This document shows positions 49,301-60,135 of a DNA stretch of 64,000 nt, piece by piece. The translations under genes and the position numbers were made by a program. Every line of letters begins with the position of its first letter. Positions within the stretch are counted from its first letter, which is position 1. The stretch lies in contig NC_083386.1 in NCBI RefSeq assembly GCF_031755915.1, positions 17,345,001 to 17,409,000 on the forward strand, read 5' to 3'. The notes beneath the pieces were generated by a model. That model was not told the DNA's origin. It did no database searches and was given only the letters and a program-made list of their open reading frames with translations. The stretch is from Ziziphus jujuba. Lineage: Eukaryota; Streptophyta; Magnoliopsida; Rosales; Rhamnaceae.

Positions 49301-52300
49301 TTGATGGTATACATGAAAACAAGTTTGCATTTTCAATTTAACTTCTTTCAGATCTTGTTTAGGGCTTAATAATTTTTAGTGCTAGATTTATAGTTGAGAT
49401 CTTTCCCTTTTAGCCTCTGACATTAGATATTCATACAAGTATAACTCAATTTAATCACCAAGAAATTCAATCTTTGAATTTTGAACGTGGCCAGTTGGTT
49501 TGGGATATGATCAACTCTAACAAGTTCCTTTTCTTCTCATGTTGCAGGCAGTGAGGGGCATTTGCTTGAGGAGGCTAAATTCATAAATCTTTCTCTCACT
49601 TCCCTTGGCAAATGTATAAATGCTTTGGCTGAAAATAGTCCACATATACCTTTAAGAGATTCTAAGCTGACAAGATTGCTTCGTGATTCATTTGGAGGTC
49701 ACTGTAATAATCATCTTGTGTTTCTTTATATATTTAATATTGTATACTAGTCTCTAAACAAATACATGAGGTATAATGGATAATGCACATTAGGTTCTGG
49801 ATTAGTAATTTTTCTGTCTTTTTGTACTTACTGTCTGTATGGTATGTTTTGGTAATTTATGCATGCTTGATATGAAATTTCTTAATGGAATTGCACTATT
49901 ACTTTGGTTCAAACAGGTTCTGCCAGGACTTCGCTTATAATTACAATTGGGCCTTCAGCACGACATTATGCAGAGACAACTAGTTCAGTTATGTTCGGAC
50001 AACGGGTGAGCTAGCTTGAAAACTTTATATTCTAGTCAGACAGGGGTTCTGTAATCTAAATGCATTTTGATGCTGTGTTTTGTCATCTTGATGCTTTAAT
50101 ATTTCAGCCCTCCAATTTCAACAAATAATTTGTATGGTTTTGGGAGTTTTAAGGTTATGATAAGTTCTTATTAATATCTCTGAACTTCCCGCTGCCACAT
50201 CAATCATTGCATATATTATGCTTTTATGATGGTTAGAAAATTTTATGATTATTTAACTGGTACAACTGCCTAGTCCATTATTCTTCTAAAGAATTTTCTG
50301 CTAACTTGTCCTGGATTAGGCATTGGTTTGGTCATTTCTAGGGTTTACTACTAGATTCTGTGCTCCATGAGTTGGGGACCAAAGGATAAGAAACAGCATG
50401 CTAAGAGCTAATTGGATAATGCATTCTTGTTAACATCCCTTGATTTATTTTTTCGTCCTTTATAACTGATCTTACACTCTACCTAATAGCTCTGGTGCTT
50501 AATTGTTTTAACTTTCCTGTATGGATAATTTGATTTAATATGTGAATGGACAATTTTCTTGTTGCTGGCCTATATTTATAATGCTTCCATTGTTGTTGCT
50601 AGTAAACAAACTAAAGCTTGTGATTTTGATGGTTGATTTTGTATCTTCTATTCAAAATTTGCTACTTGTTTGTTTCTGCAGGCAATTAAAATAGTAAACA
50701 TGGTAAAGCTTAAAGAAGAATTTGATTATGAAGGTTTATGCCGGAAGCTTGAGCACCAAGTAGACCATCTTACTGCAGAAGTTGAAAGGAAGCAGAAGTT
50801 GAGAGAAGATGACAAATACAAGTTGGAAAAAGAGCTCAAAGAGTGTCAGGACTCTTTCGCTGAAGCCAAAAGGAATCTAATTACAAGGTCTGAGGTAGTT
50901 GTCTTTCCCATATCATTCAAAGTTGAGTTGATAAAATACCAGGCCAAAAATACACCAGATTTTCATGAGGGGACTGTAGTTCATTTTTCAGTCAGCTTTC
51001 TTCCTATCTAATATCTTCTTTGTCCTAGCAGTTTCTGGAGAAGGAAAATACTCGTTTAGAGGTGGAGATGAAAGATCTCTTAAATGAACTGAAGTGTCAG
51101 AAAGATCATAATGATTTGATGTCTGAAAAAGCTGCGCGGCTGGAAGTGAACATAAAATGTAGCAAGGTATTTTCCTTTCTTTTGAGATGGAGAAAGTTTC
51201 TTCACCTAGTTTTTTTTTTTAAACAGAAAAAAAGAAAAGTTATTTAAATTTGTTTTATTTTTGTAATTTGATGGCTGTTAATCTAGTTGTTTTAATTTTG
51301 ACTTAAGCTGGATAATCTTGCATCTATTATGTCCTATTCTTGTGATTATGAACGTGTCTTAAATCATATTTCTTTGAAATTTTACCTTTACATGTATTTA
51401 TTAGATGTGGAAGCCTAAAAACACCATCAAGAACCGTTTTAGACTACTATGGCATTTAATAGTTTAATAGTCAATGACTTTTGAAACTAAAATATTTGCA
51501 ACTGAGTTACTGTATGACTTATTGCATCTGATCAAATTTTATACAGGAATAGAAAAAAGCAATAAGAAAATTTTTTCTTCCACATAAAAAAGAAGGTAGT
51601 CATCAATTACATTGAACTAATATTTAACTGGCAAGGGGTCAAAGAACTTTTTATATCCGACCAATTTGTTGTAATATCCTTTCTTCGTTGTAAAATTTTA
51701 TATGGAAAAAAGAAAACCAACAGAAATTTTTTTTCTTTCATATGAAAATGAAAACAGTCAATTACACTGAACTTCACATTTAACCGGAAAAGGGGTTAAA
51801 AAACGCCTCACATCCAACCAATTTGTTGTAATATGCTTCTGGCCTTTTGTGCTTGTGGAAAGTGGCGAGGGGAAGATTAAACGTGTTTGACATAATAAGA
51901 AACTCAAGATCAAGTTTTAATTTCTAATAGAATCTTATAAGAAATAAAAGAAGTAACCAGAACATTGGACAAACTTTTTCTTGGTGAAACTCCATAAATA
52001 CTAGATTACTCAAACAAGAAATTCATGAAATTTTGCGATATTCACAAAATAACGTCAATGACTAACCATGCTTTTGGTAGCCATGGGACCTTCATGGTAG
52101 ATGCCATTTCACTCTTAGACCATGGGGCAGCCCTCTTTCAATATCATAATGTGTGCATGTTCATAAGTTTGCATGATTGAATAAGTCTGTCAAAATTACC
52201 TTTTCGCTGAATGATATTTTGTTTCAAAGGAGACATAAATTTATATTTTTTCTTTTTAAGACATTGATTTACATCAGGGTCAAATTTCTTTGTTCAGTAT

Positions 52301-55300
52301 TATGATTAATGGTGCCTTTGATAACTTGTAGACATAAATTTTGGATGGGGTTTAGTTGTAATCCATGCCACTGAGAGGCCAAGAGGTGATGGTATCAATA
52401 GGGCAGATATCTTGCCAACTGGGAGCTTTGAATATGGGTGTTAATTAAGATGAAGTCAAAGCTTATGGCTTAGAACTTTTCCTAGATCCCATTGCTTTTT
52501 TAGAGTATACTGGGGATATAATAAAAGAAGTCCTGATAGGACAAAGGACCTAGTACTAAAGAAAGGATGGCTTAGCCATCTGAGAAGTCCCCTGAAGGAC
52601 ACCGAATCAAATGAAATTCTTGTGTCTGTTAATGATTATTACAAGCCTTGGAATCTTTCTATAGATATATGTTTTTTACTAGTTTTGTCTGCCAAATATT
52701 TTGTCCGATCAGCACAAGCATTTATGTTGTGTTTTAATTGTTAGTAGCAACATCAGCTTGAAAGTTCAACATATCAGAAAGTACTTGCTGATACTACTCA
52801 GATGTATGAGAAGAAAATAGCAGAATTGATTAAGCAGCTAAAAGATGAGCATGCTCATGCCAAAAGTGTGGAGGAACAATTAAATGCAATGAAGAAGCTC
52901 CTGAATGACAGTCAAAAAACTATCCAGGTAAGTCATTTATGTATTTGTCATTACAAAAGACCACTTTGAGTTAATGCTTCATTTTCACATTCCATTTTAA
53001 TGGTTTTCTTGAAGAACTTATATTTAAAAAATTTAAATAGTTTTTCATTTGCATGTATCGATTTCTCAAATTAAAGCCTGGTTTATGTTTTCATTCTTTT
53101 GTATTTCATTTTTGTGACCATGTTCCTATAGGCTGTTTTCAGGTTGTTATGTAAGAATAACATCTTAGTACAAGTTATTGGAACATGAGCATTAACCGCA
53201 TTGCTCTTTTTATTTCTCTTAGCAACATGAAATGGAAAATTCTACATACCAGAAAGCACTAGCAGATACTAAGATGTATGAGAACAAAATAGCTGAACTG
53301 TTCAACCAAATTAAGCATGACCATACCCATATTCAAGATCTAGAACAACAATTGGATTTGACGAAGAAGCATGTGAGCAAACATCAAAATTTAATGCAGG
53401 TTAACTTTATCCCTATAACTTAAGATAAAGAAGGCTTATTATATGCACATTTTTGTTGCTTCTACATAATATATACTTTTTACAGTCATAGTAAATAGAA
53501 TCACTCTTTTTATTTATTTATTTTAAATACATATTTCCAGTCCTGGTTTTTATTTTGTCCCCAATATATGTTTCCTGTTTTTATTCAACGATCTTCCTCC
53601 ATTATACCTGGTTGTTTTGAATTTTAATAAAATATCCTTTTATACTTGGAACTCTTTTTGAGATGGTAAATATATTTATTTTGGAATCCAGGGGCAGAAA
53701 GAGGTTGATGAACTTACTGTGAAGTTACAAGAAATGTATCAGCTGCATGGACAAACTCTAAGTGAACTTCAATCCTTGAAATCAGAGCAGGAAGGTCTAT
53801 TAGGAGAAAAGGTATATTTGACATATTGTTTTGATTCATGTCGTGTGAAATATCTTATTGATCGTGAATTTTTTTTTGATGATGAATGTTGGAAATTATT
53901 TATTAATTATAATAAAAAATGGAAATCCAAAGGCAAGACTAAATGAAGAACTGCAAGCTGTGAGGGAGAGACTTTCGGTTGAAGAGAATCAGAGGAAGAC
54001 TATAGAATATGAGTTGGTAAAGCTTCAGAAGTCTGTACCTGAAAAGGAGAATGATTTTGTGGTAAATTTTTTATTTGCTTTAAAAATAACATTTTTGTTT
54101 TATAATTTTAGGTCTTGCACTTTATATTTTCCAGGATAAGATATTATATATGAATGGAAATACTAAAGCATCTTCTACATTTGGGACTAGAATTGGATCC
54201 CAAAAGACAAATTCATTAAGAGAGACACTTTCTGGCCAAAGAGCCACAATTGCAAAAATATGTGAAGAAGGTTAGATTCTACATAAAGTTGGAAGAAATT
54301 TTTGTTATTCTGATATTGACTTCTCGAGATACCTTGATAAACAAGTTGTGTGCTTGATCAATCAGTTGGGCTGCAGAAGATATTACAACTGTTAACATCC
54401 GAAGATTCAGATGTCCAAATTCATGCTGTTAAGGTGGTAGCCAATCTTGCTGCAGAAGGTGCAGTATGCTGGCCTATTTCATATAAATGCCAAAATTTTA
54501 TCTCTTTGTTTTTGCTTGTGACATGAAGCACAGAATAATCAGTTCTATCGTGTCATTTCTTTTTCCAGCTATAAAAACTTTCCTCATAATAATGTGCTTT
54601 TTCAAAATGAAAAGGTTGTTAAACACTTTAAAGGACATTGCACCCGCTCATTCTTCACTCAAAAACATGCTCTATGTACAATTGAATGATAAACACTTCT
54701 TAAGGCAAAGAAAATAAACGTCTTTACTTTTTAAAGGAATCTCAGTTTCCCACAAAGTTTAGCACAAACCTAATGGGGCCTTATAGTGGCCAAATACCTT
54801 CTCATGGTAGGTCATGTATATTTTTACATTTATCATGATAAATGTGAATGGATACCGATGTTTGACTGTTGTACATTGAGCTTCATTTAACTTACTGGTC
54901 AAATATTTAAATGTCCTGTGATTTTTATAATATATAATATAGTTCGACATCAGAATATTAAAAAGCTTAGTAGGAAAGATTTAATGCTCTCTGAATATAA
55001 TCTACATTTGATAGTCATAATATAGCTTTTTACCACCTTGATTGCTGTCCAATAGCTAAGTAGTTTATTCATTTGAACTGAAAGTTAATTCATAATTCTG
55101 CGGCTGATTAGAATAAGTACATGATTAATTTTACCAATAAGTTTTAAATATTGCAGATTTTAATCAGGAAAAGATTGTGGAGGAAGGTGGTTTAGATGCT
55201 TTGCTTATGCTGTTGCGATCTTCACAAAATACTACTATTCTTAGAGTGACTTCTGGAGCCATTGCCAATTTGGCAATGAATGGTAATCCTGTTTTCTGAT

Positions 55301-57601
55301 TCATAGTTGATCTTTCTTATGGATCCCTGATTAGTGAACCAATAATGTTGACCTTTATTGGTCATTCTATTAGATTTGTTATTTTTGCAATTCGTTGAGA
55401 GCATGCATTTACCTAATGCAAAATATTGTTTCGACAGACGAGCTTAAAAGTTTTTTCTTCCCTTTTTTTTTATTTTTTATTTATTTTTTATTTTTTTAAA
55501 TGTTTGCATCTTAATATCAATCAGTGACTTTGGATTCTTCTTGCTTAGTGTGGAACGTTTTATTTTAATAGTTTCTCTTTCTAATTGCTTAGGGAATATG
55601 GACTGTTCACAATTTGTTTGGGGAATGTCACAGCATTCTATTTCCATTGCTTTTTTTTTAATTATCAATTATTGTTGTTGTTGTTTTGTTGTGGACATTG
55701 TGCTGAGCATATAGAGAAGGAAGTTCATAGAGTATTATAGCCTTCATAATTAATAATCCTTCAAATTTCTTCTCTTAAATTTCATTTTTCTTTTAATATT
55801 CTTAGAGTTGAATCAAGGCCTGATAATGAGCAAAGGTGGAGCTCAGCTATTAGCCAAGATAGCTTCAAAGACGACCGATCTACAAACTCTAAGGATGGTT
55901 GCTGGTGCATTAGCTAATTTATGTGGAAATGGTTAGTCTTTGGTGCTTTTGCAACAGTTATGCCAGATGTTTTGTTAATTCACATAGGTATTCTGCTGTA
56001 TTTGATGTATGTAGATACGGATTAAACTCAAATTTTATGTTGTTATCTTAAATGCTATTATTGATAACATCAAGATATGGTGAATGCTCCATTTTGTTTG
56101 ATATATTAGGTGGAGTAATGTCTTGCTGACAGGTTTTGCTATTGTGCATAGAAGAAACTCTTGTTTAATGATGCAGAGGTTTTGATGTGATGCAGAAAAA
56201 TTGCATATCATGCTAAAAGAAGATGGAGGTATTAAGGCACTCTTGGAAATGGGTAGATCTGGTAGTAATGATGTCACTGCTCAAATCGCTAGAGGAATTG
56301 CAAACTTTGCAAAATGTGAATCCCGTGGAATAAATCTAGGTTAGTGGAAATTGTCCCTTAATAATTTTTGTTGTCATGCATTTGTTATAGTCATGAATGT
56401 CAAGAGCTTTTAAAATATTCAGGTCAGAGGAAAGGTCGTTCTCTTCTAATGGACGATGGTGCTCTTGGTTGGCTGATTGCCAATTCAAATAATAGCTCAA
56501 CTTCAGCCCAGCGCCATGTGGAACTTGCTCTCTGCCATTTAGCACAAAATGGTAAGTTTCTGATTGAGACTGAGCATTATTGATGTCGAATTTTAATGAA
56601 TTTCAAAATTAATCAGGAGTAGGAGTCAAATTCTTAGTGATAACATTGCAAACATTTTGAATGATGATCATCAAGAAGAGCATGTTAGAAGTTGTTTTAA
56701 TATATTTTATAGATTAACACGGACTAATGTAGGAATTATTCAATTCATAGGTGTCGTTGATTGTATTGGTGTCATCATGTTGATATCATACCGAAGCTAA
56801 TGGTTACCTATAAAAATATAATCAATCAAAGTTCGTTCATGTGAATTTCAAGAGGATGCTTGCTGTTAGTCAACTATCATGTTTTCAGAGGTTCACCAAC
56901 TAGCCTTATTACATAGTAGCGGGATTCTTACAAACTGCATTCTTTGCCTTTGCTTTTGAGCATTTGGTTATGACAGTTTTGTTTTAATCATCATGTCACA
57001 GATTATTGGCACAGCTTCAAATCCGGACAGAGAAAACCTTGAATTCAAAGTTATCTCTAAGTAGATATGTATTGCACTGACTTTAGAAGATTAAAATGCT
57101 ACTTTTTTACAAAACCTGACTGCTAGTACACTTGTTTCTTCCTTTTGTTGTAGATATGATATGTGATACATTATTCATCTTATTTTATTCATTTATGTAT
57201 TTTTTTGTGCGATGTACATTCTTTCCTTAGACTGTAAATGGTTTCTAAAACATATATATATATATATATACATATTTATGCACTGTACTTTTTCGCATTA
57301 TTATTTTCATTATTTTTATGCATCGTTATTTATTCTATCACAATTGCTTGAAGGTTGAAGATTGCCATGGACAAAATATTAATCACCTTTGTTTTTGTTT
57401 ATTATTTATTCATTTTTTGTTTCTGTTTTTTGTTTTATTGTGGGTGTAGAGGACAATGTTGAGGATTTCATATCCAGTGGAGGGGTGAAGGAGCTAGTTC
57501 GGATATCTGTCGAGTCTAGTAGAGAAGATATCCGCAACTTGGCAAAAAAGATGTTGAGATCGAGTCCAACATTTCGGACCATTAAAGCAGAGAAATACTA
57601 A
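43057..57601 (+). CDS. ARK: Armadillo-repeat kinesin (ARK family, plant ungrouped kinesin), 21 exons, intact
   Basis: Predicted protein of 1053 residues, colinear with known plant ARK proteins, which have about this length. Order: Ser-rich N-terminus (1-90), kinesin motor (about 91-450) with P-loop GQTGTGKT (179-186), NTESSRSH (289-296) and DLAGSER (344-350), coiled coil (about 450-750), linker with [14 protein letters not shown], then ARM repeats (about 798-1040). ARK kinesins are microtubule motors that affect microtubule dynamics and polar growth; in Arabidopsis, loss of ARK1 disturbs root hairs. A motor at the N-terminus suggests plus-end movement. All 21 exons join with matching phases and no stops. 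Start chosen at ATG 43057, because the frame open from 43030 begins with TTG. The stop is TAA 57599-57601. I cannot tell which ARK paralogue it is. Confidence 0.93.
45252..45320 (+). repeat. Pyrimidine microsatellite in kinesin intron 1
   Basis: (TTTCTGTC)n grades into (TGTC)n and then (TC)n, ending at about 45317. It lies deep inside intron 1, far from the splice sites, and is likely to vary in length between individuals. Confidence 0.8.
45954..50005 (+). other. ARK: Kinesin exons 2-8: motor domain
   Basis: Exons: 45954-46054, 46276-46398, 47040-47222, 48784-49005, 49130-49292, 49548-49697, 49917-50005. They encode '[15 protein letters not shown]' (strand beta-1), the P-loop exon (47040-47222), 'YMECIQDLL' and switch I 'SSRSH' (48784-49005), switch II '[11 protein letters not shown]' (49130-49292), '[14 protein letters not shown]' with '[16 protein letters not shown]' (49548-49697), and '[16 protein letters not shown]' plus 'MFGQR' (49917-50005). 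All nucleotide- and microtubule-contact signatures are present, so the motor looks active. Exon 6 has an AAG acceptor (49127-49129). Confidence 0.92.
47999..48640 (-). pseudogene. LINE ORF2 3' fragment (zf-RVT region) inside kinesin intron 4
   Basis: Minus-strand readings across frameshifts show the C-terminal zinc-binding region that follows RT in plant LINEs: '[19 protein letters not shown]' (about 48385-48445), a short '[11 protein letters not shown]' part, 'SIQEAGFF' (about 48255) and '[11 protein letters not shown]' (about 48150). It ends in '[14 protein letters not shown]' at 47999. A T-rich stretch on the + strand at 47785-47850 would be its poly-A tail in antisense. RT and endonuclease are absent, so it is a 5'-truncated insertion, which is usual for LINEs. 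It lies antisense to the host gene and leaves the exon junctions intact. Confidence 0.7.
50682..54061 (+). other. ARK: Kinesin exons 9-14: neck and coiled-coil stalk
   Basis: Exons: 50682-50894, 51032-51166, 52748-52927, 53223-53399, 53692-53811, 53933-54061. Every one is a multiple of three and starts in phase 0 (71, 45, 60, 59, 40 and 43 codons). Exon 9 opens with '[17 protein letters not shown]', the motor/neck junction. The rest is Glu/Lys/Gln/Leu-rich heptad-like sequence, expected to dimerise. Exons 11 and 12 are clearly related to each other. Exon 14 has a poor acceptor ('ccaaag', purine-rich tract), with intron 13 only 121 bp. Intron 10 (51167-52747) is the longest in this block. Confidence 0.9.
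51560..51840 (+). repeat. Tandem duplication in kinesin intron 10
   Basis: About 51565-51680 and 51720-51838 share 'gtcaattaca.tgaact', 'atttaac.gg.aa.gggt.aa' and 'ccaatttgttgtaatat' in the same order, with a period of about 155 bp. They are diverged at roughly a quarter of sites. No element termini are seen. Confidence 0.65.
54135..57601 (+). other. ARK: Kinesin exons 15-21: linker and ARM-repeat tail
   Basis: Exons: 54135-54270, 54366-54458, 55157-55282, 55806-55931, 56196-56339, 56423-56551, 57450-57601. All internal junctions are phase 1, and exons 17 and 18 are both exactly 126 nt, one 42-residue ARM repeat each. Words typical of the fold include '[11 protein letters not shown]', '[10 protein letters not shown]', '[13 protein letters not shown]', '[10 protein letters not shown]', '[12 protein letters not shown]', '[10 protein letters not shown]' and '[14 protein letters not shown]'. 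ARM domains bind partner proteins; in Arabidopsis an ARK kinesin partners NEK6 kinase and ARK1 acts at growing microtubule ends. The partner of this protein is not inferable. Confidence 0.92.
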
Positions 57602-57910
57602 AGGTGCACGAAACACAGGCCTTGAAGTCCTTTTCTGCATGGCCTTTAGAAGTCGCCATCCCTAATTTATAAACTGAACTAGGTCTGCATGTATGATTTA
57701 AACGGTAGTGGCTGTTGGTAACTGTAAGATTTAGAATTAATGCCCTTTTGTATTGCATGATGCATGGAGACAGAAACAACAATTGAGTATATACAAGGAT
57801 TGATAAGTGAAAGCTTACTGTATGATTTGTTGAGAATATCTTTCATGGTGTCATGCGACAAACGCTAACTTTAATTATGCGTAAATAAACTTATAAATGG
57901 ATAAATGAAA
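57602..57910 (+). terminator. 3' UTR and candidate poly-A signal of the kinesin gene
   Basis: After TAA at 57599-57601 there is about 280 nt without repeats. A perfect AATAAA lies at 57884-57889 ('gcgtaaataaactt'), preceded by TG-rich words ('tgtatgatttgttgag', 57819-57834) that could act as a far-upstream element. Cleavage would be expected near 57905-57920. This is motif-based only. Confidence 0.5.
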
Positions 57911-59079
57911 TTCTATGGAAATAAGATAGTCATTCTTTTCCCAATTTACCTTAGACCAATTAGTGTGATGCAATTCGGTATAACTGCATCATGGTGGTTT
58001 CCTTTTGGGTTAACATATCAAAACCTATTATACACCAAAAACATGTAAAAAAACCTGTTGTGTTAACATGTCGTTAATTGATGAGCCTATTAAAGTCAGT
58101 TTTGAAAGGTATTTTGATAATTTATTAGTAAAAAACTATTATGTTTGCTGCAAACCTCTGGGGTTGAGGATAGCTACAGAGTGAAAGAAAAGTAGGGTTC
58201 CTTGTAAACTTGTAAAGTCAATCTTATTTAGGTAATTTTCATGTCAAATCACAGTCAGTTTGTGTTGTCTCAATGTGCTCTGAATCTTAGAGTTTAAATC
58301 TTATGTATAGGAATGGTAAATAATTTAGAGACTTTACTTGTTTTGGATGATTAGGCACTAACACCTTTTTTTTTTTTTTTTTTTTTTTTTTCAAAAAGAT
58401 AATTTTTCGAACTGTTTTGAGGAATTTCTTTAACATTTATTTTCACCTCATTTTATGCTTTTTAATGTGTAAAAGTTTGGGCCTTTCAGTTTGAAAGAAT
58501 TGGAGATTAATTGATCGATATGCAAAAACAATTTATTATCCTTTCGGTTTTAGTTTTATTTTGAGCCAAACACCTCCAACAACCCATTTTCTCTCTAGAA
58601 ATTGGTCCCAACCTATTCCAATTCAATCTATGAGAGATTTGTGAGGAAAATCATGTTTTTATTTCCATTTCATCTTCAAACACATGATTTTCACATTTCT
58701 TTTAGCTTTCTCTAGATTTCTTTGAAACACACTTTCACCCTTTTGAATCTAGAGGCGGGCATGATTTCACTTTGAAATCTTCAAAAATGACTTTTCAAAC
58801 TTAAATCTCATCACTTTACTATAGATTTGTTGAAACAATTTGATATTGAGTCGTGCCCTTCTGAGGAGGATCGTTGCAACAATAGTGAAGTCGTGCTCTT
58901 GTGAGGAGGATCGTTGCAAAGATAGTGGTAGAGTTCCCTTTATTTATTTATTTTTTGCTTCAAAGTAAGGTTTATTTAAAAAACAAAAGAACCCAAAATA
59001 CACTAGAAGCACCGAGAGTTGGTGATTCACCACTTTCTTCATGGATTACAAAAACAAAAAAACTACTAGGGAAGGAAGA
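57911..59079. other. Intergenic DNA downstream of the kinesin gene
   Basis: No gene is seen. A 26-base poly-T lies at 58366-58391. A near-perfect tandem duplication of about 40 bp sits at 58849-58929: 'cgtgc.ctt.tgaggaggat' followed by 'cgttgcaa.' occurs twice. The 60-residue frame at 58901-59083 crosses the tail of the LINE fragment on the opposite strand and is not credible. Confidence 0.5.
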
Positions 59080-59990
59080 TTGAGACAAAAATCCACAGAT
59101 ATTGTTTTTCATACACCAACTGCTGATATAATGGGCTAGGATATTTTCCTCCCTTGGGATCCAGACTAAGTGAATTTCCTGGAAATTCTTCTTTAGATGT
59201 AAACTATCAAAGATATATTTTGCAGCTACCTAATGACTGGTTTGTGAATCCGGATTGTTAAGTCTTAGAATTATGCTCTTTATATTTGACTCACACCAGA
59301 TCTTGTTCCACCCTTCTTCTTTTGCCAATAACAATCCCTGTAACACTCCAAAAGCTTCAGCCACTTTTGGAATATCTGAGTGGCATTTGACTGCCTTAAT
59401 TTTTAGAATTTTGCCCTTCTGGTCTCTGGCTACTACTCCTGTCAAGCTTGACCCGTCCCTTATTGCTACATCTGTATTAATTTTAATGCATTGTAAAGGA
59501 GGTTTGCTTTTTGCTGGCCTGCAGTGGATAAGACTGTGACTTTCCGAATCACTTTTGGTTGCATTTTTTGCTTCTTGGAATTTGATTTTCAGCCTAGACA
59601 TGACATCATCCAAAGAGAAGGGCTTGTTTTGAAAAAAAACACTATTTCATATTTTCCATATTTGATGCAAAATAAGAGTGGCATAGAGAAAGAACTCATC
59701 TTGGTCATCTTATACATGGACTGGGAGCAATGTGGAAGGTTTAGTTAAAACCAATTATTTCTCTTCCAAAGGTTGATTTTCAAGCATTTCCCACTTGGTG
59801 CTCCAACGTGTAGCAAACCAAATAGCCTTGGCAACCTAATAGTGAAAGAATAAATGGCTATTTGTCTCACGACATCCACAGCCATGCACATAATTTTGGC
59901 TCACATTAATCATATTCCTGTCTAGTAAATTTGAAATCGCCAGGCATCCATAGATATTTCAAGCACTAATTTTTGTCTCTTATATATCAT
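59080..59990 (-). pseudogene. LINE-type 3' fragment: zf-RVT region plus RNase H
   Basis: On the minus strand, a zinc-binding region (about 59700-59990: 'CGCRETNSHLFFHY', 'AKAIWFATRWSTKWEML') is followed by 'YATLILHQIWKI' and an open 127-residue frame (59230-59613). This carries the plant RVT_3 RNase H fold: 'KINTDVAIRDGSSLTGVVAR', 'VAEAFGVLQGLLLAKEEGW' and 'WCESNIKSIILRLNNPD'. Further on, 'IHLVWIPREENILAHYIS' (about 59120-59190) is the usual end of the domain. The first catalytic Asp, Glu and second Asp-region are partly visible (NTD; AEA; CES, where CESD is usual). RT is absent and stops interrupt the frame. It is a degraded non-LTR element or RNase H-like gene fragment. Confidence 0.75.
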
Positions 59991-60021
59991 GCTAATTCAT
60001 TAACCATTTATTCTCCAATTT

Positions 60022-60023
60022 AT

Positions 60024-60055
<32 letters not shown>
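60022..60055. repeat. (TA)n microsatellite
   Basis: About 16 uninterrupted TA units lie between the LINE fragment and the hairpin-rich DNA. It is likely to be length-variable. Confidence 0.85.
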
Positions 60056-60058
<3 letters not shown>

Positions 60059-60135
60059 ATATACATAGGAATAACATAACATTAAACAAAAATTTTAAAA
60101 ATAAGGTACACAGGTGACATTTTTTATGGTAAAAG

